Below, in pieces: positions 35,034 to 46,300 of a stretch of DNA of 64,000 nt. Position numbers and translations under genes: made by a program. Under the pieces are notes generated by a model, which was given only the letters and a program-made list of their open reading frames with translations, did no database searches and was not told the DNA's origin. Each line of letters starts with the position of its first letter. Within the stretch, counting starts at the first letter, position 1. Origin of the DNA: Ophioderma brevispina (Eukaryota > Echinodermata > Ophiuroidea > Amphilepidida > Ophiodermatidae); the NCBI GenBank assembly GCA_023653785.1, contig JAMKCH010051614.1, positions 1 through 64,000 of the forward strand. The letters run 5' to 3'.

Positions 35034-35366
35034 GTAAAGGCCGACTCAGAGATTCCCAATGAGGGTGCTCTCAATTTTCAAACAAATTGTATTTTTTTGT
35101 TTACATGATGCTTGTCCATATACTAATCACTCGGTGAAATAATTAAGCTCAAATCAAAGTCCTTCATATAGAAAATCACAACTTTGTTATAAAATTCCGG
35201 ATCCGGAATTTTCATTATTTATACACAGTATCCTATGGCACTCTTACACTGTGCATAAATGTTTACTGCATGACTAACTCTGGAATTGAGCATTTTAGGT
35301 GACTATCTGTAGTTCTCGATTACTATTTTTTTAATTACTATACAAAATCTCTGAGTCAGCCTTTAA
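35034..35366. mobile_element. TTAA-type MITE (325 bp), copy 1
   Basis: Starts AGGCCGACTCAGAGATT at 35038 (after GTAA, a decayed TTAA) and ends AATCTCTGAGTCAGCCT before TTAA 35363-35366. Inner motifs include TGCTTGTCCATATACTAATC and AATTCCGGATCCGGAATTTT. A homologue is at 39317-39632. Confidence 0.78.
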
Positions 35367-35426
35367 AGACACTATCAGTGATCCACTCAAAAGAGTAAAA
35401 AAAATTGAATTATGCAGGTATCTTTA
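35363..35426. mobile_element. Terminal fragment of the TTAA element family seen at 1078
   Basis: TTAAAGACACTATCAGTGAT then CCACTCAAAAGAG matches the inverted right end of the 1078-1912 element. It shares its TTAA with the MITE ending at 35362. The rest of the element is missing. Confidence 0.5.
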
Positions 35427-35562
35427 TTAACCCTAACCCGCACGAGGGACAATGAGGTGCAACGAAAACGTGGTACCGGTCGGAAAATGTTTCTCAACAA
35501 CTATTTTTTGTCGCGCAAATGACTCTCATTGTACCTCATTGCATCTGGGATGTCTTCCCGGA

Positions 35563-36842
35563 AAATGCAGAGCTGCCAACATTAAGATCTTGGAATCAGG
35601 GAGATTTGATCTTAGAATCAGGGAGATTTGATTAGGATCAGGGAGATTTTTTTAGCAAGCGTTTCATAGTGTAACACCTATATGTAGGTTCTCAAGAGGA
35701 ATATATAGCCAATGGATTTTGTTGCCTTAAAGATCAATTGAAAGCTTCCCCCATTTAATGAACTGTCAGTAGGAACTTAGTTCATTTGGATTTTTTTCAA
35801 AATGACATAAAAAGGCTGAAGTAAAAGTCAACTTTAAAGGTTCGTAACTTGAAAACGGAGCCACCTACAAACCTATGAACTGCATCACGAGATCGAGCTC
35901 TTTAAAATAAAGCTTTCCTGAAAGAAATTGACAGGGCTCCGCCGTTTGGGGAACTGTCAGTCGGAACTAAGTCCATATGGAGAATTAAAAAAAAATAAAT
36001 TCATGACATTTCTTGAAGTAAAAGTAAACTTTAAAGGCTCATAACTTGAAAACAGAGCCACCTACAAACCTATGAACTGCATCATGAAATAGAGCTCTTT
36101 AAAATAAAGCTTTCCCGAAAAAAAAATTGACAGGGCTCCGCCGTCTGACAGCCCCCGTTTTGGGAACTGTCATTGGGAACAAAGTCCACGGCCAGGCACT
36201 AAAATAATTATAACCTAACACTTTTGCATTAATAGCCATGATGGAGCAATACTCAAAAAGGCAAACAGTAAATCACATCAGGTTCATTATCTTGTAGGCC
36301 TATCCCTTTGCACCACTGGAGTTAATTTGTTAACACTTAAAGATGCACAATATAGCAGTTAAATGGTTAAATATTAAAATATTGCTGTGCTGATCCATCC
36401 GAAAGTCGGGAGAAAAACGATGTCTGAAACCAGTTGAACTTTGTAGACTTTATTATTATCTTGTGTCTTTAATTCACTTTGTAAAGACTCTTATATCCTT
36501 TCTCCATAACATTGTGTTACTTATCTTCTTACTTGTTATATGTTTTATTTTTATTTCAATATCGCGATCATTTTCCGTATTTTTACTCGGAAAAAGTACT
36601 TCCCGAATGTCGGTATTTTCATACATAGTGGTGGCTGTATAAATGCCGACTTGTACTTTTCCATATTTGGTACAAAAATGACGCAAAATACCTACAATCA
36701 GGAAGTACTTTTTCCAAGTAAAAAATAATCTTTAGAGGGTAGAAAATCCGGGAGATTTCGGCGCTCAATCGGGAGACCGGGAGATTGAGTTCAATTCCGG
36801 GAGTCTCCCGGACAATCCGGGAGAGTTGGCAGCTCTGAAATG
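35563..36842. mobile_element. 1270-bp DNA transposon nested in the piggyBac-like element
   Basis: TIRs CAGAGCTGCCAAC at 35568 and GTTGGCAGCTCTG ending at 36837, flanked by AAATG on both sides (35563-35567, 36838-36842), a 5-bp target-site duplication. Removing it restores CCCGGAAAATGACGCGATGT, exactly the wording of the intact repeat units nearby. The subterminal region repeats GGGAGATTT / CCGGGAGA motifs. A ~190-bp internal tandem duplication (about 35818-35975 and 36010-36190) shares GAGCCACCTACAAACCTATG. No transposase frame; superfamily unassigned. Confidence 0.85.
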
Positions 36843-37145
36843 ACGCGATGTTCCTCGTTGCATCTGGGACGTCTTTTCGGAAAATGACGTGATGTTCCTC
36901 GTTGCATCTGGGACGTCTTCCCGGAAAATGACGCGATGTTCCTCGTTGTATCTGGGCCGTTTACCGGCTAGATATTGCAAAAAAGTAGAGCAAGTCAGAT
37001 TCATACAAAAACTATTTGCATGAACACAAATGTTTCTCGTTGCATCTCGGCCGTCAACAACTATTTTTTTGTCGCGCAAATGACTCTCATTGCACCTCAT
37101 TGCATCTGGGACGTCTTCCCGGAAAATGACGCGATGTTCCTCGTT
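36838..37145 (+). repeat. 44-bp minisatellite inside the piggyBac-like element
   Basis: Three consecutive units from 36838 read AAATGACGCGATGTTCCTCG then TTGCATCTGGGACGTCTTCC and CGGA, with few differences. Related units recur at 35520-35567 and 37085-37160. The 44-bp period is not a multiple of three, so the minus-strand open frame through it (36765-37100) is repeat-derived and not a gene. Confidence 0.8.
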
Positions 37146-37320
37146 GCATCTGGGCCGTTAACGACTGTATGCTACTTATTCTTGTACCGGGAAAAACGTC
37201 GAGATGCAATGAAACGCAAAATTTGTTTCTCATTGCATCTGGGCCGTTAAAAATAAAAATAGATTGCACCTCGTTGCATTTGGGCCAATGTTCGGCAAAA
37301 TCGCCCGGTCAGGGTTAGGG

Positions 37321-37605
37321 TTAAAGGTGCAACAAGAGATTTCAAATAACAGGTGTCCCGAAAAATGTGAAAATTCTGATTTATAAAGCTTTATATCAAA
37401 CATACCACAATCTGTAAGGATTAAGCTGAGAACTGTTTCACAAAAATTGTGAAATTTCTAATTTGTATAGGAGCAAATACTATTGAAATATAAGCTTACA
37501 AAAATCAACTTTTGATTTCACTTTTAAGACATTTCTGTACCAAAATACAAGGTAAGAAATCATTTGAGTGGCTAATCTATAAGAAATCACTACATATGAC
37601 ACCTT
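37321..37605 (+). mobile_element. TTAA-type MITE fragment (same family as 30745 and 60935)
   Basis: Starts TTAAAGGTGCAACAAGAGAT, then CAGGTGTCCCGAAAAATG, ACAAAAATTGTGAAATTTCT and CCAAAATACAAGGTAAGAAA. Its left TTAA is also the right TTAA of the piggyBac-like element. The right end is lost where the LINE begins. Confidence 0.65.
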
Positions 37606-37619
37606 ACATGGATGCCACT

Positions 37620-38866
37620 GGCCTCTAAGATCTACAACTCCATGCTGCTCAACAGAATCACTCTCACATAGATCCCATTCTCAGACGGAACCAGAACGGT
37701 TTTCGCAAAGGCAGATCAACACTACCTCAGATACTTGCCCTCAGAAGGATCATAGAAGAGTTGAGAATTTCCAAGAGAAAAGCTTCAATTGTGTTTGTAC
37801 ATTTTTCCAAGGCTTTTGACAGTGTAAACAGGGATGTAATGCTGCATATTCTTGCCAACTACGGTGTCCCAGAAGAGATTGTCAAGGCAATTGCCATCAT
37901 GTATGATAATCCATATAGCTTTGTGCAGACCAAGGATGGGCCCACAAAGGAGTTCTAACAACTACTGGAATCCTCCAAGGAGATATTCTTGCTCCCTATC
38001 TCTTTGTAGTCGTGGTTGATTACATCCTCAGGCTCAGACAGTCTTGACATCATGAACGACAAAGGACTCATCATCAAACCCAAGCGTTCTAGACGTCACC
38101 AAAGTCAGTATCTCACAGACCTTGACTACACAGATGATCTAGCTCTAACAGCTGATCTGATATGTGGTGCACAAGATCTCCTAACATCACTTGAGAATGC
38201 TGCGGACAAAGTCGGCCTACATCTAAATGCCAAGAAGACTGAATATATGACTGTCAATGAGGAAGATGGTCATCAACCTATCTGCACAACAGATGGTAGC
38301 CAACTCAAAGAGGTCAAGGACTTCAAGTATCTAGGGTCCTATGTTGCCGATAGCAAGAGAGACTTCCTGTCACGCAAAGGACAAGCTTGGAATGCCTGCA
38401 ATAAACTACACCACTTATGGCAATCTGGTATCTCCAATTCAACCAAGCTGAAGTTCTTTAGAGCCTGTGTAGAGAGTATCCTGTTATATGGATCTGAGAC
38501 CTGGACCATGAAGAAAGAGCTACAAGATGGACTGGATGGCACATACACCAAGCTTCTTATGCGAGTGCAAAACATATCCTGGCGTGAGCACAAGACCAAA
38601 GCACATATGGAGATATCCCTCCAATTTCATCTTCTGTTGCCCAACGCCGTGCACGATTTGCCGGTCACTGTCATCGTGCGATTGATCAAGTAGTCTCAGA
38701 TGTCACATGTTGGAAGTTACCATGCCAACAGGGGTCATCGCCCCTTTAACTACATTGATGTGATGGCTCGGGACTTCCAGCAGGATCCATCTGACATCCC
38801 CAACTTAATGACAAACAGGGACATTTGACGCTACATGGTGAACAGCATCTCGGCTGTGGCCGTTAG
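37620..38866 (+). pseudogene. RTE-like LINE, reverse transcriptase to 3' end, frameshifted
   Basis: Non-LTR retrotransposon ORF2 remnant spanning at least four frame changes. In order: NQNGFRKGRSTLPQILALRR (about 37690-37750), FVHFSKAFDSVNRDVML (37798-37848; motif A, with His where the first catalytic Asp is expected), TTGILQGDILAPYLFVVVVD (37962-38021; motif B region), LTDLDYTDDLALTAD (38112-38156; motif C as YTDD), KVGLHLNAKKTEYM, FKYLGSYV, LLYGSETWTMKK, then the C-terminal RRARFAGHCHRA and DIPNLMTNRDIWRYMVNSIS. Inactive: a single-base frameshift near 37950, another near 38035 and one near 38610. Wording resembles RTE/RTEX-type elements; clade not confirmed. A 5'-truncated relative is at 56990-57352. 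Confidence 0.85.
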
Positions 38867-39305
38867 CACTGGCGTACCCGGGGGGGCCTCAAAGTTCACA
38901 AGAAAAAAGAGGATGAAAGAGGAAGGGAGAAAGAAAAAAAAAGGAAAAGAGAAGGAGTAAAGAAGAAGAAAAAGAGAAAAGATGATTTTATGGCACATTT
39001 ATTTTGATTTTTTTCATGCAAATGCGGATCAAAAAGTGTCGGAAGTACGCAAGGAAAGGCGTTTTCAGGTCTTGAAAACCCCAAAATCTCCGGAGCTTCA
39101 GGGGGCTCTGCCCCCTGGAACCCCGCCGGGGCACCCCACCTGCACCCCCCCCCCCCCCCCCGCACCCCACCAGGGGCCCTAACTAAGGCAGGCCCCTGGA
39201 CCCCACCCGTTAGTCACTCCGCTCGCTCAGCTCGCTTCGCTCTCATGGTTCAAACATCTTTAGTTCAGCCCCCCTCAATAAAATTTCCTGGGCAAACCTA
39301 TGGTT
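38867..39305. mobile_element. Possible hAT-type MITE with GC-rich core
   Basis: Begins CACTGGCGTACCCGGGGGGG directly at the LINE 3' end, resembling CACTGGCGTA-type hAT ends. It contains a purine-rich tract (38900-38980), a CCCCTGGAACCCCGCCGGGG block, a C run at 39144-39160 and CGCTCGCTCAGCTCGCTTCG. A right end around CCTGGGCAAACCTATGG (39288-39304) is only a weak inverted match. Boundaries uncertain. Confidence 0.4.
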
Positions 39306-39316
39306 AGATATATATT

Positions 39317-39632
39317 TTAAAGGCCGACTCAGATTTCTTGAGGATTTTTTGGCATGTACGTACTGCTTGTCCATACACTAATAACTGTGTGAAATTGCTA
39401 AGCTTAAATCGAATTCCTTCATATACAAAATTCCGGATCCAGAATTTTTGTTATACACAGTATCCTATGGGACGTAATACTACACATAAATGTTACTGCA
39501 TCAAAACGATAAATCCGATTCATCTCAAATTTCAGAATTGTGCATTTTAGGTTACTATCTTTAGCTCTAGTTGACTATTTTTCATTATTACACAAAAAAA
39601 TGATATTTCGAAATCTCTGAGTCAGACTTTAA
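39317..39632. mobile_element. TTAA-type MITE (308 bp), copy 2
   Basis: TTAA at 39317-39320 and 39629-39632; termini AGGCCGACTCAGATTTC and AATCTCTGAGTCAGACT. The interior shares CTTGTCCATACACTAAT, AAAATTCCGGATCC and GTATCCTATGG with the copy at 35034-35366. Confidence 0.8.
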
Positions 39633-40104
39633 TTCAACTCTGCTTGCTTGCACTAATCATGCACTTCATAACTGCAAATGTACATGTATACACACTGTGG
39701 AAGAGATTGAAGTGGCTATAATGATGTGATTCGCACAGGGGGTACCTTAACAGATAGGGACCACGAAGAGCAATCATTACTCAACAACTTGAATTGACCC
39801 CACCAACTATGAAATGGTATAATCCACTAAATTTGTCCTTTGGCACTGCAGTTATATATAAATGGTAATAAAAACATCACAGGTTGGCTTTCTGTTAAAA
39901 TGTTTTATTTTGCAGCTAATTAGATTGTGTATGAAGTATATGTATAGCAGACGATTGCTTCCATACTTCCAGAACAAATAGTTTTAGCGCAAACCTTAAC
40001 GTGTGCGTAATTGCCATTCACAATAGATTTTTACACATACTTTACATGGATAAACACAATGGCCACTAATGCCTCATACAAAAGGCAAGGTACTTAACCC
40101 TAAC
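39633..40104. other. No gene seen
   Basis: Nothing supported. A lone TTAACCCTAACACG at 40094 resembles the piggyBac-like terminus at 35427 but has no partner. Confidence 0.4.
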
Positions 40105-40310
40105 ACGTCCGAAAACATCGAAGCATGGTTTTAGGGACGATTACGATTGCAGGCATGTTCAAAACCAGGTTTGCAGTTTTTTTTTGCACATGTTTGTCCA
40201 ATAAACCGTCAAAACTTTCTTGTTACATTGTAGGTTGTCTACAACCAATCCAGTGCATTCTAAGAGAAATTTGACCTGAAAAAATCTGATATCTCCTCCT
40301 GTCACTTTAA
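40105..40310. mobile_element. TTAA-type MITE, left-truncated copy
   Basis: ATTACGATTGCAGGCATGTT, CAGGTTTGCAGTTTTTTTT, GTCCAATAAACCGTCAAAAC and the end CTCCTCCTGTCACTTTAA match 43110-43281 in order. Confidence 0.6.
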
Positions 40311-40792
40311 CTTAAACAGTAGGAACGCCAACGACGCATATAGCCGTTAAAAGGTCAATTTTTAAGGGTTCAAACTTTGGTGAGCGGCGCATGAGCACTC
40401 GTGGGTACGAGGAACAATATTTTTTCGCGCGGTTTTCATTAGCAATTTTAATTGATTAATTATTAACACCGGAGAGGGCCAATTATTCCCACAGACTCCT
40501 GAATTAGTCTTATGATATGTATATTTTGTTTATAAATATACAATTTTTCAATCGGCTTTCTCCACAGTCGATATAAGGCAAATTTAGCCATGATCATGCT
40601 GTCAACTTCCAGCAGAATTTTGCAATGTTTACATTTTTCAAGTACCTGCGAATGTGCATCTTATCAAAAAATGAATGACTCATTTTTAGCGTGATGAGAT
40701 AAAATTGTTATATTTCATCTTCTGATAGGATTTATCGATGGCATTGACCTTACTTGTTAGAAAATGCAGTTTGAAAACATGTTGTCAAAAAT
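40311..40792. other. No gene seen
   Basis: AT-rich DNA, no supported feature. Confidence 0.45.
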
Positions 40793-41202
40793 GATATTTG
40801 CAGGGCCGTCCCCAGAGGGGGGGTGTGACACCCCCCCATTTACCAAATTCCGTCGGCAAAATGTTGACTTGTCGGCGATAAGGGTATAATGTCGGCGCAA
40901 CTGATTGATGGACGGATTAGGCGTTGCACTTCTCCACATCTGATGTTGCTTGTTTTATTTCATAGCTGGATAAAGACTTGCTGTAGGTTGCGGCCGACCA
41001 GCTTCACCCCCCCCCCCCCCCCCCCCCCCCCACCCCCCCCGCTCTTCAGAATTTCGATCCGAGTGAAAAAATTTTGGGTGTACCTGGCAAGCGCAGCGAG
41101 CCGGAAAATTTGCTAATTCTTGAATCCGGCCCATGATTTTGTCGGCAACACAGACTCAACACCCCCCATTAAAAATGGTCTGGGAACGCCCCTGGATATT
41201 TG
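40793..41202. mobile_element. hAT-type MITE with 8-bp target-site duplication
   Basis: GATATTTG at 40793-40800 and again at 41195-41202 flanks a 394-bp element. Termini CAGGGCCGTCCCCAGA and, inverted, CAGGGGCGTTCCCAGA. An 8-bp duplication with CAGGG-type ends is diagnostic of the hAT superfamily. The interior includes a C homopolymer (41007-41040) and AAGCGCAGCGAGCCGG. No transposase frame; a plus-strand frame through the C-run is spurious. Confidence 0.9.
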
Positions 41203-41265
41203 ACAGATAGATCAACTGTATACCTATAGAGTTGATCTATCGCTTCTTCAGTTCTTACATGTGTC

Positions 41266-41410
41266 ACCTGGTTAGCTCAGTTAGCAAGGGCGCTATTCAA
41301 GTAATGCGGTGGTTACGGGTCCGAGTCCTGACAAGGGCATTATTTTTTTATCACCTCTGTACGCTGGCCAGCAGGCCAGCTCCAGGAAAAGATTAAATAT
41401 TGATGTTATA
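41266..41410 (+). mobile_element. tRNA-derived SINE, second family, plus-strand copy
   Basis: Head CCTGGTTAGCTCAGTTAGCA / AGGGCGC (A box) and GTTACGGGTCCGAGTCCTGA (B-box-like GGTCCGAGTCC), then a T run, TACGCTGGCCAGC, CTCCAGGAAAAGATTAAATA. The same order as at 10800-10932. The A and B boxes are diverged, so it is probably inactive. Confidence 0.68.
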
Positions 41411-42110
41411 CTGTTATTACTATCAATTTATTATTTTTCCTGATCTCATTTGGGTGGGGTCTTAAGGAGTAGGCGAATTTTGCGTGGGGCCCTTTCCCCT
41501 TCAACTGTAAGTTTACGCCACCGTTGACTGAGCACCTTCACCACCGGTTATTCCTTCACGAAATAATCAATATGCACAGAGTTGAATGGGCTTTATTCCG
41601 TATTGGCTTATTGATTTGTTTCACTAGAAAGCTTGGGGATTTCAATGCAGTCGTCATTCAGTCAACATTACTTTTTTTTCTTTTAGAGTGCATTTCTTTC
41701 TGTTAAAACGATACCATTTCCCAATATAATTACTAACAACTTAACCACCCATTTTTCCTTCTGAAAGTTCCAGAGACACAAATAAAAGCTCGGTTTTCTT
41801 CTAGCGTAAACAACATTTCTGCACGAGGTTCGTATCCACTTGCGTCATGCTTCCGTGTCATTGTCATGCATGCAAACACCTTTCAGGTCGAAAACACCAA
41901 CATGCGAATGGCCGTCTTAGCATGCCATAATTCACAATTTTTTCAGACAAACTAATGTACATCAAGATCCAACTCTGTAGCATTTTTTGTAGATGGCGAA
42001 TTCTCATGGGCCTAAATATGTTCTTTTTTGTTGTTCGTGACTCTGACTTTCGCCCATTTTGGTACGTATTTTTGGCGTGTTTAGCTTTAATTTTCTGGCA
42101 CGGAATGCAC
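41411..42110. other. No gene seen
   Basis: A GTAAGTTTACGCCACCG at 41508-41524 resembles a hAT-like end but no partner was found. Otherwise nothing supported. Confidence 0.4.
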
Positions 42111-42367
42111 ATATGTGATGCGATCAAGCAAAATGAGTCTGAAGTCGGTCAGATTCAATTTTTACTTTTTCATGAAGCTGTATGCATCATTTAAAAAGCT
42201 ACATTTTGCTGAAATTCCCATTGAAATTGACCAATTACTTCCAAAGATATAATCAGTTGAAGGGTGGCCAAAACAATAGGAATCAAGACATTTTCTCCTT
42301 TGTTTGGCTATATCTCAAAATCAATATTTGCGACTTCCGACTCATTTTGCTTGATCACATCACATAT
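42111..42367. mobile_element. 249-bp MITE with GTGATGYGATC termini and 4-bp TSD
   Basis: The element at 42115-42363 begins GTGATGCGATCAAGCAAAAT and ends ATTTTGCTTGATCACATCAC, with ~30-bp TIRs continuing to GAAGTCG. It is flanked by ATAT (42111-42114, 42364-42367). Terminus, target length and total size match the element at 17027-17277, although the interiors differ. Confidence 0.78.
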
Positions 42368-42583
42368 CTCTACCAATTTCTACTGGAAATCAAAGTTTAG
42401 TATCTTATATGCGTGGTAAGTTGCATAAATTGAACAGAATCATTTCGATTTTTAAATTTTTCTTTGAGGACTCGCACTCGCAAATCTGAGCGCTTGGATT
42501 TAAAATTTTGTGACGTCACATCGGGGGTCACGTCCTGTAAAAATTACCGGAAGTAATGCCACTGGCGTTCCTACTGTAAAGGT

Positions 42584-42730
42584 GCTTGTTCCGATCGCCC
42601 GAGACCCCCCCCCCCCCCGATTTACGCAGAAGTAGTATAAATTTTGATATCAGATGAAAGCCGTATTTTCCTCATTATTGTCCTGAAATTTCAGCTTCCA
42701 AATCCAATTCTTTGCACAGATATAAACAAA
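42584..42730 (+). repeat. Diverged copy of the 16619/17787 MITE
   Basis: TTCCGATCGCCCGAGACCCC then GCAGAAGTAGTATAAATTTT, GATATCAGA and CTGAAATTTCAG follow the order of the 16.6-kb MITE (TCCAATCGC, GGAAGTAGTCAAAATTTTGG, GTATCAGAAG). A C run replaces part of it. Confidence 0.45.
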
Positions 42731-42912
42731 AAAAGTTCTGTTTTAGTGGTTAACCATCAATATTAGCACAGTAGTGAATAGGACCTTACAATGCGCGTTA
42801 TCGCTTCTATTATCAAGTTCGTTTCCCACCATACTTGATGGTAAATGTGTGCAAGTGCCAGGCTCTCATATCAAGTGGAGAACAAGACACCCATAAATCG
42901 GAACACCCACCT

Positions 42913-43281
42913 TTAAAGAGACATGAGATTTCCAGAATGAAGCGCCCCCAATTTTTTTCGAACCCAGGTTTTTTGCATATCTGGAATGCTTTCCAATGTA
43001 TTAGACAACACCTGAAGTGAATAAGCCAAATACGCCGTCTTTATGTTATAAGATGATGATTTAGTACTTTCTGTTGTGCACGACAGAAACTCTAAGCACG
43101 GTGTTCTATGGGGGTACAATTACGATGGTCAGGCAAGTTCAAAATGTCAGGTTTGCGGTTTTCTTTAGTGCTTGTTGTCCAATAAACCTTGAAAACGTTT
43201 TCGGTAGGTGGTCTACAATCCGATCAAGTGCAATTGAGGAGGAAAATTTGTACCCTCAAGAAATCTCTCCTGTCACTTTAA
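42913..43281. mobile_element. TTAA-flanked MITE (361 bp)
   Basis: TTAA 42913-42916 then AGAGACATGAGATTTCC; the right end GAAATCTCTCCTGTCACT precedes TTAA 43278-43281. A truncated homologue is at 40105-40310. Confidence 0.72.
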
Positions 43282-43349
43282 GGTGCAATGTGCATACAAA
43301 ATGGTTTATATCAATGTTACACTTATGGCAAGTAGCTGAATGATGAGTG

Positions 43350-46300
43350 AATATATAGGGGTGGGCTGATAGAGGGTCAAATTTAGGTCATAGTTTAAAA
43401 TCATGTCATCACACCTTATGTTAATGAGATGATGCGTACTGACACAATTCGCGCGAAAAAAAAATTAAACAAGTGAAATTTCAGACTGCCTCCCACCGAA
43501 AACGTGAAAAAATCCAAGATTGGCCGCCGAAAAACACATTTTTGCCATAAATCGGCCATTTTTTCATCTTTTGGCCTGTGTTTTGGTGTCTAACCCTAGG
43601 GTTTTGAGGTCTCTGGATTAATTATGACATTCAGATTAACACTGTAGTGATTCTAATTTAATGTTCTGTTATAGTTGTCTTTTTTTTTCTTAAAAAAATG
43701 TTATTTAGGACTGGAGTCGCAAATATGCTGCACTATGCACCACTGCTTGAAATGTTTACAAATGTTCATAAACTGTCATACCATTCATGCTGTTTACTCT
43801 AACATCCATTCCTATCCTCTTTTCCATTCTGCAGGTAGCAAATGTAGTGCATCATCTCTTGCTTCCAAAACTGATAAACTATACATAGGCACTGCTAAAC
43901 TTAACATGCTTTATCCATCAGCCTTGTGCTTCCTTCCTTCACGATGCATGAAGTAGTACTTTATCTTGAGATTAATTATTAAGTCTTAAGCCAAACCGGT
44001 GAAATTATAGATGGCGTTCTGGAATTGCTGGAAGGTTTAGTATTTGTTTTTTATGGACAGGTACCAAAAACACTAGAAACCTGTTGTTAGGTCATAACTA
44101 GCTATGATAGCAAACATGGATCCCAAAAACACAAAAAATGCAAGTCATAAGTTTGCTGAACAATTGCAACTCAGTGGGCAAAAGCATTTTCACCAGAAAC
44201 ATGTCTTAACCCTCAATCCCATAAGAAACGACGAATGCTGCAATGCAACGATGGAACAAGGTTCTTCGGAAGCCCAAGAAGTCCAGGCGAATGCTCCCAC
44301 TCAAAGGAAGCAGTACAGGGGGGTGATAGAGTTACGCAATCTATGTGTCAATTATCCTAAGCCTGTCAATTTGGAAGAGCCGGTACAAGTAAACCATTTG
44401 ATTTCAATCAGGGAAAAATAATGTTCATTGGTTTGAAAATAATAGTGTCCTCTTTGCGGGTGTGCAAAGCAAGAGTATAGGGCGTGTTTGGTGTATGTCC
44501 AGTTAGAAAAAGTAAGCATATACGCTAGGGTAGAGTTCCGAACTTAACATTTTACTTCTTAATCTGTGTTTTAGAAACATAAAAGTCAAATAGCGGATTA
44601 AAGGCTTTAAAATTTAAGAGCGTAATATGGTCCTGGTTCATCTTTAGATGACAATTGTCAACAGATGTTTGAGGTAATTCAAAGTTAGAACTTGCCAGTA
44701 GTTTTGGACAAAAATCAAGCATTGAAATATGGATCTGTGGACCAAAATGTTTGTCCATGATGATTTAGTTTAAATGAACAAAATGATCTTCCCTGTTTCA
44801 AAGGGAGGCCATAATCGTTTTGGGTAACAAACAACGAGAGATTCCTTCGCTAACGACAAGGTCATCAGGAGAGAATGCCAGCGACTATTCTATCGGGTGT
44901 TCTACATACCAAGCGAAGGAGTATAGAACTGAGTAATCATGGTAAGAGGGGGGGATAGAGTTTAGCAAATACCGGTTAGGTTATACCTAGGCCTATCGGT
45001 TTGGAAAGGAGAAGGTAAGTGAAACAGCATTTCTTGTTTTTCATGGAACATAATGTCCATTTGTTTTGACAAGCAATAGTTCCCTCTTTGAGGGTTTGCA
45101 AAGAAAGAGTACAGAGGCTGTAAGTTTTTGCAAATTTTAAACAATTCCATAACAAAAAATACATTTAAAAAAAAAAAAAAAAAAACAACCAATTTGAAAT
45201 AGAATGTGGGGAAAAATAACAGGAGTTTCTCTAGGTTTTGAGAAACTCAGAGAGGTACTATTGTACGGAACGTTTCGACTAACTATGTTCAAAATACTTT
45301 GATCTTTTTTGGTTAATCTCATCAGCTACTTTTGCTATGCTTAATTTTGGGTCACATGGTGTTTTGGTACTATTTTTGATGAAAAGAGCATATCACTATC
45401 ATTTAGGCAATCATGAATAGGCATAATGTCTTTATATGTAAGTAGACCTTAAATAAACACAAAGATGCCAAGCAGTATGTTTAACATTAGTGTTATTAGG
45501 TCCACTTTTTGTGACAAAAATCTAAATATGATTTTGTTGCATGAGTGCGAATTTAGAAAGAATGGAATATTTTTTATCTTTTCTCTTATAATTAATTTAA
45601 AGACTAGAGATAAGAGCTTTCTCAGTAGTAAGAGTGTGGAACCTCATTAAAGCAAAGCCTACTTGACTTTTAGTACAAGTAAGGGAGTGCAGGAGATGGA
45701 CCCTAAAGACGAGCTTATGAGATCGGATGAGAGTACAATTAATTCCATTTTTGTGTTTTGCCTAGAGTAAGGCTTAAGAGGGGTTGGTTTTTCTATGATT
45801 TTCAGGTTGTAGGAATTCTGTATTTTGTTAAAACATGTTTATGCCTAGACGCATAATGTAGGCCTACTGAAATGTTTGTAGGCAACTAGGCATCAAACAA
45901 AAATAGATCTCGGCAGAATATTTGCGAAGTCCTAGATTTATGAAAGATCATAAAAATATAAAGTTGGATGCATCAGCGAGTTTGCGTAGTATTTGCGGAT
46001 AGTAGTGGTCAGCGAACTCGTATCTAGGCAGTGTAGAGAGCAGCATAGTGAGTCCTATGAAATTGAACACGGGCAAGAGCACCGAGCAGATCAGCATCAA
46101 AACTGGCGATGCCACAGGGTCAGATATTCAGACAGCTGATACCCTATACAGATTTGCCCTGCAATGTCATCGGGTCAGAGGATCGTCATCGAGCAGAAAC
46201 ATTACTTTTATTGACCAATGGGCATATTATTGATGGATATACAAATCATTTTCAATGAGTCCTTTAGATTTGAGTGGAATCCTTGGTTACTTACTGGTGA

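Larger units (their letters stand above)
35427..37324. mobile_element. piggyBac-like non-autonomous element, interrupted
   Basis: TTAA (35427-35430) is followed by CCCTAACCCGCACGAGGGAC, and the right end CCGGTCAGGGTTAGGG precedes TTAA (37321-37324). TTAA targets with termini beginning CCC fit the piggyBac superfamily. The ends also resemble telomeric CCCTAA units. About 615 bp belong to this element once the 1.27-kb insertion (35568-36837) and its duplicated target are removed. The interior carries repeated GTTGCATCTGGGNCGT units. Confidence 0.65.

Noticed and set aside
36765..37100. 111-aa minus-strand frame with repeated DATRN-type peptide
   Set aside because: It runs through a 44-bp minisatellite whose unit length is not a multiple of three, so the repeat is seen in shifting frames.
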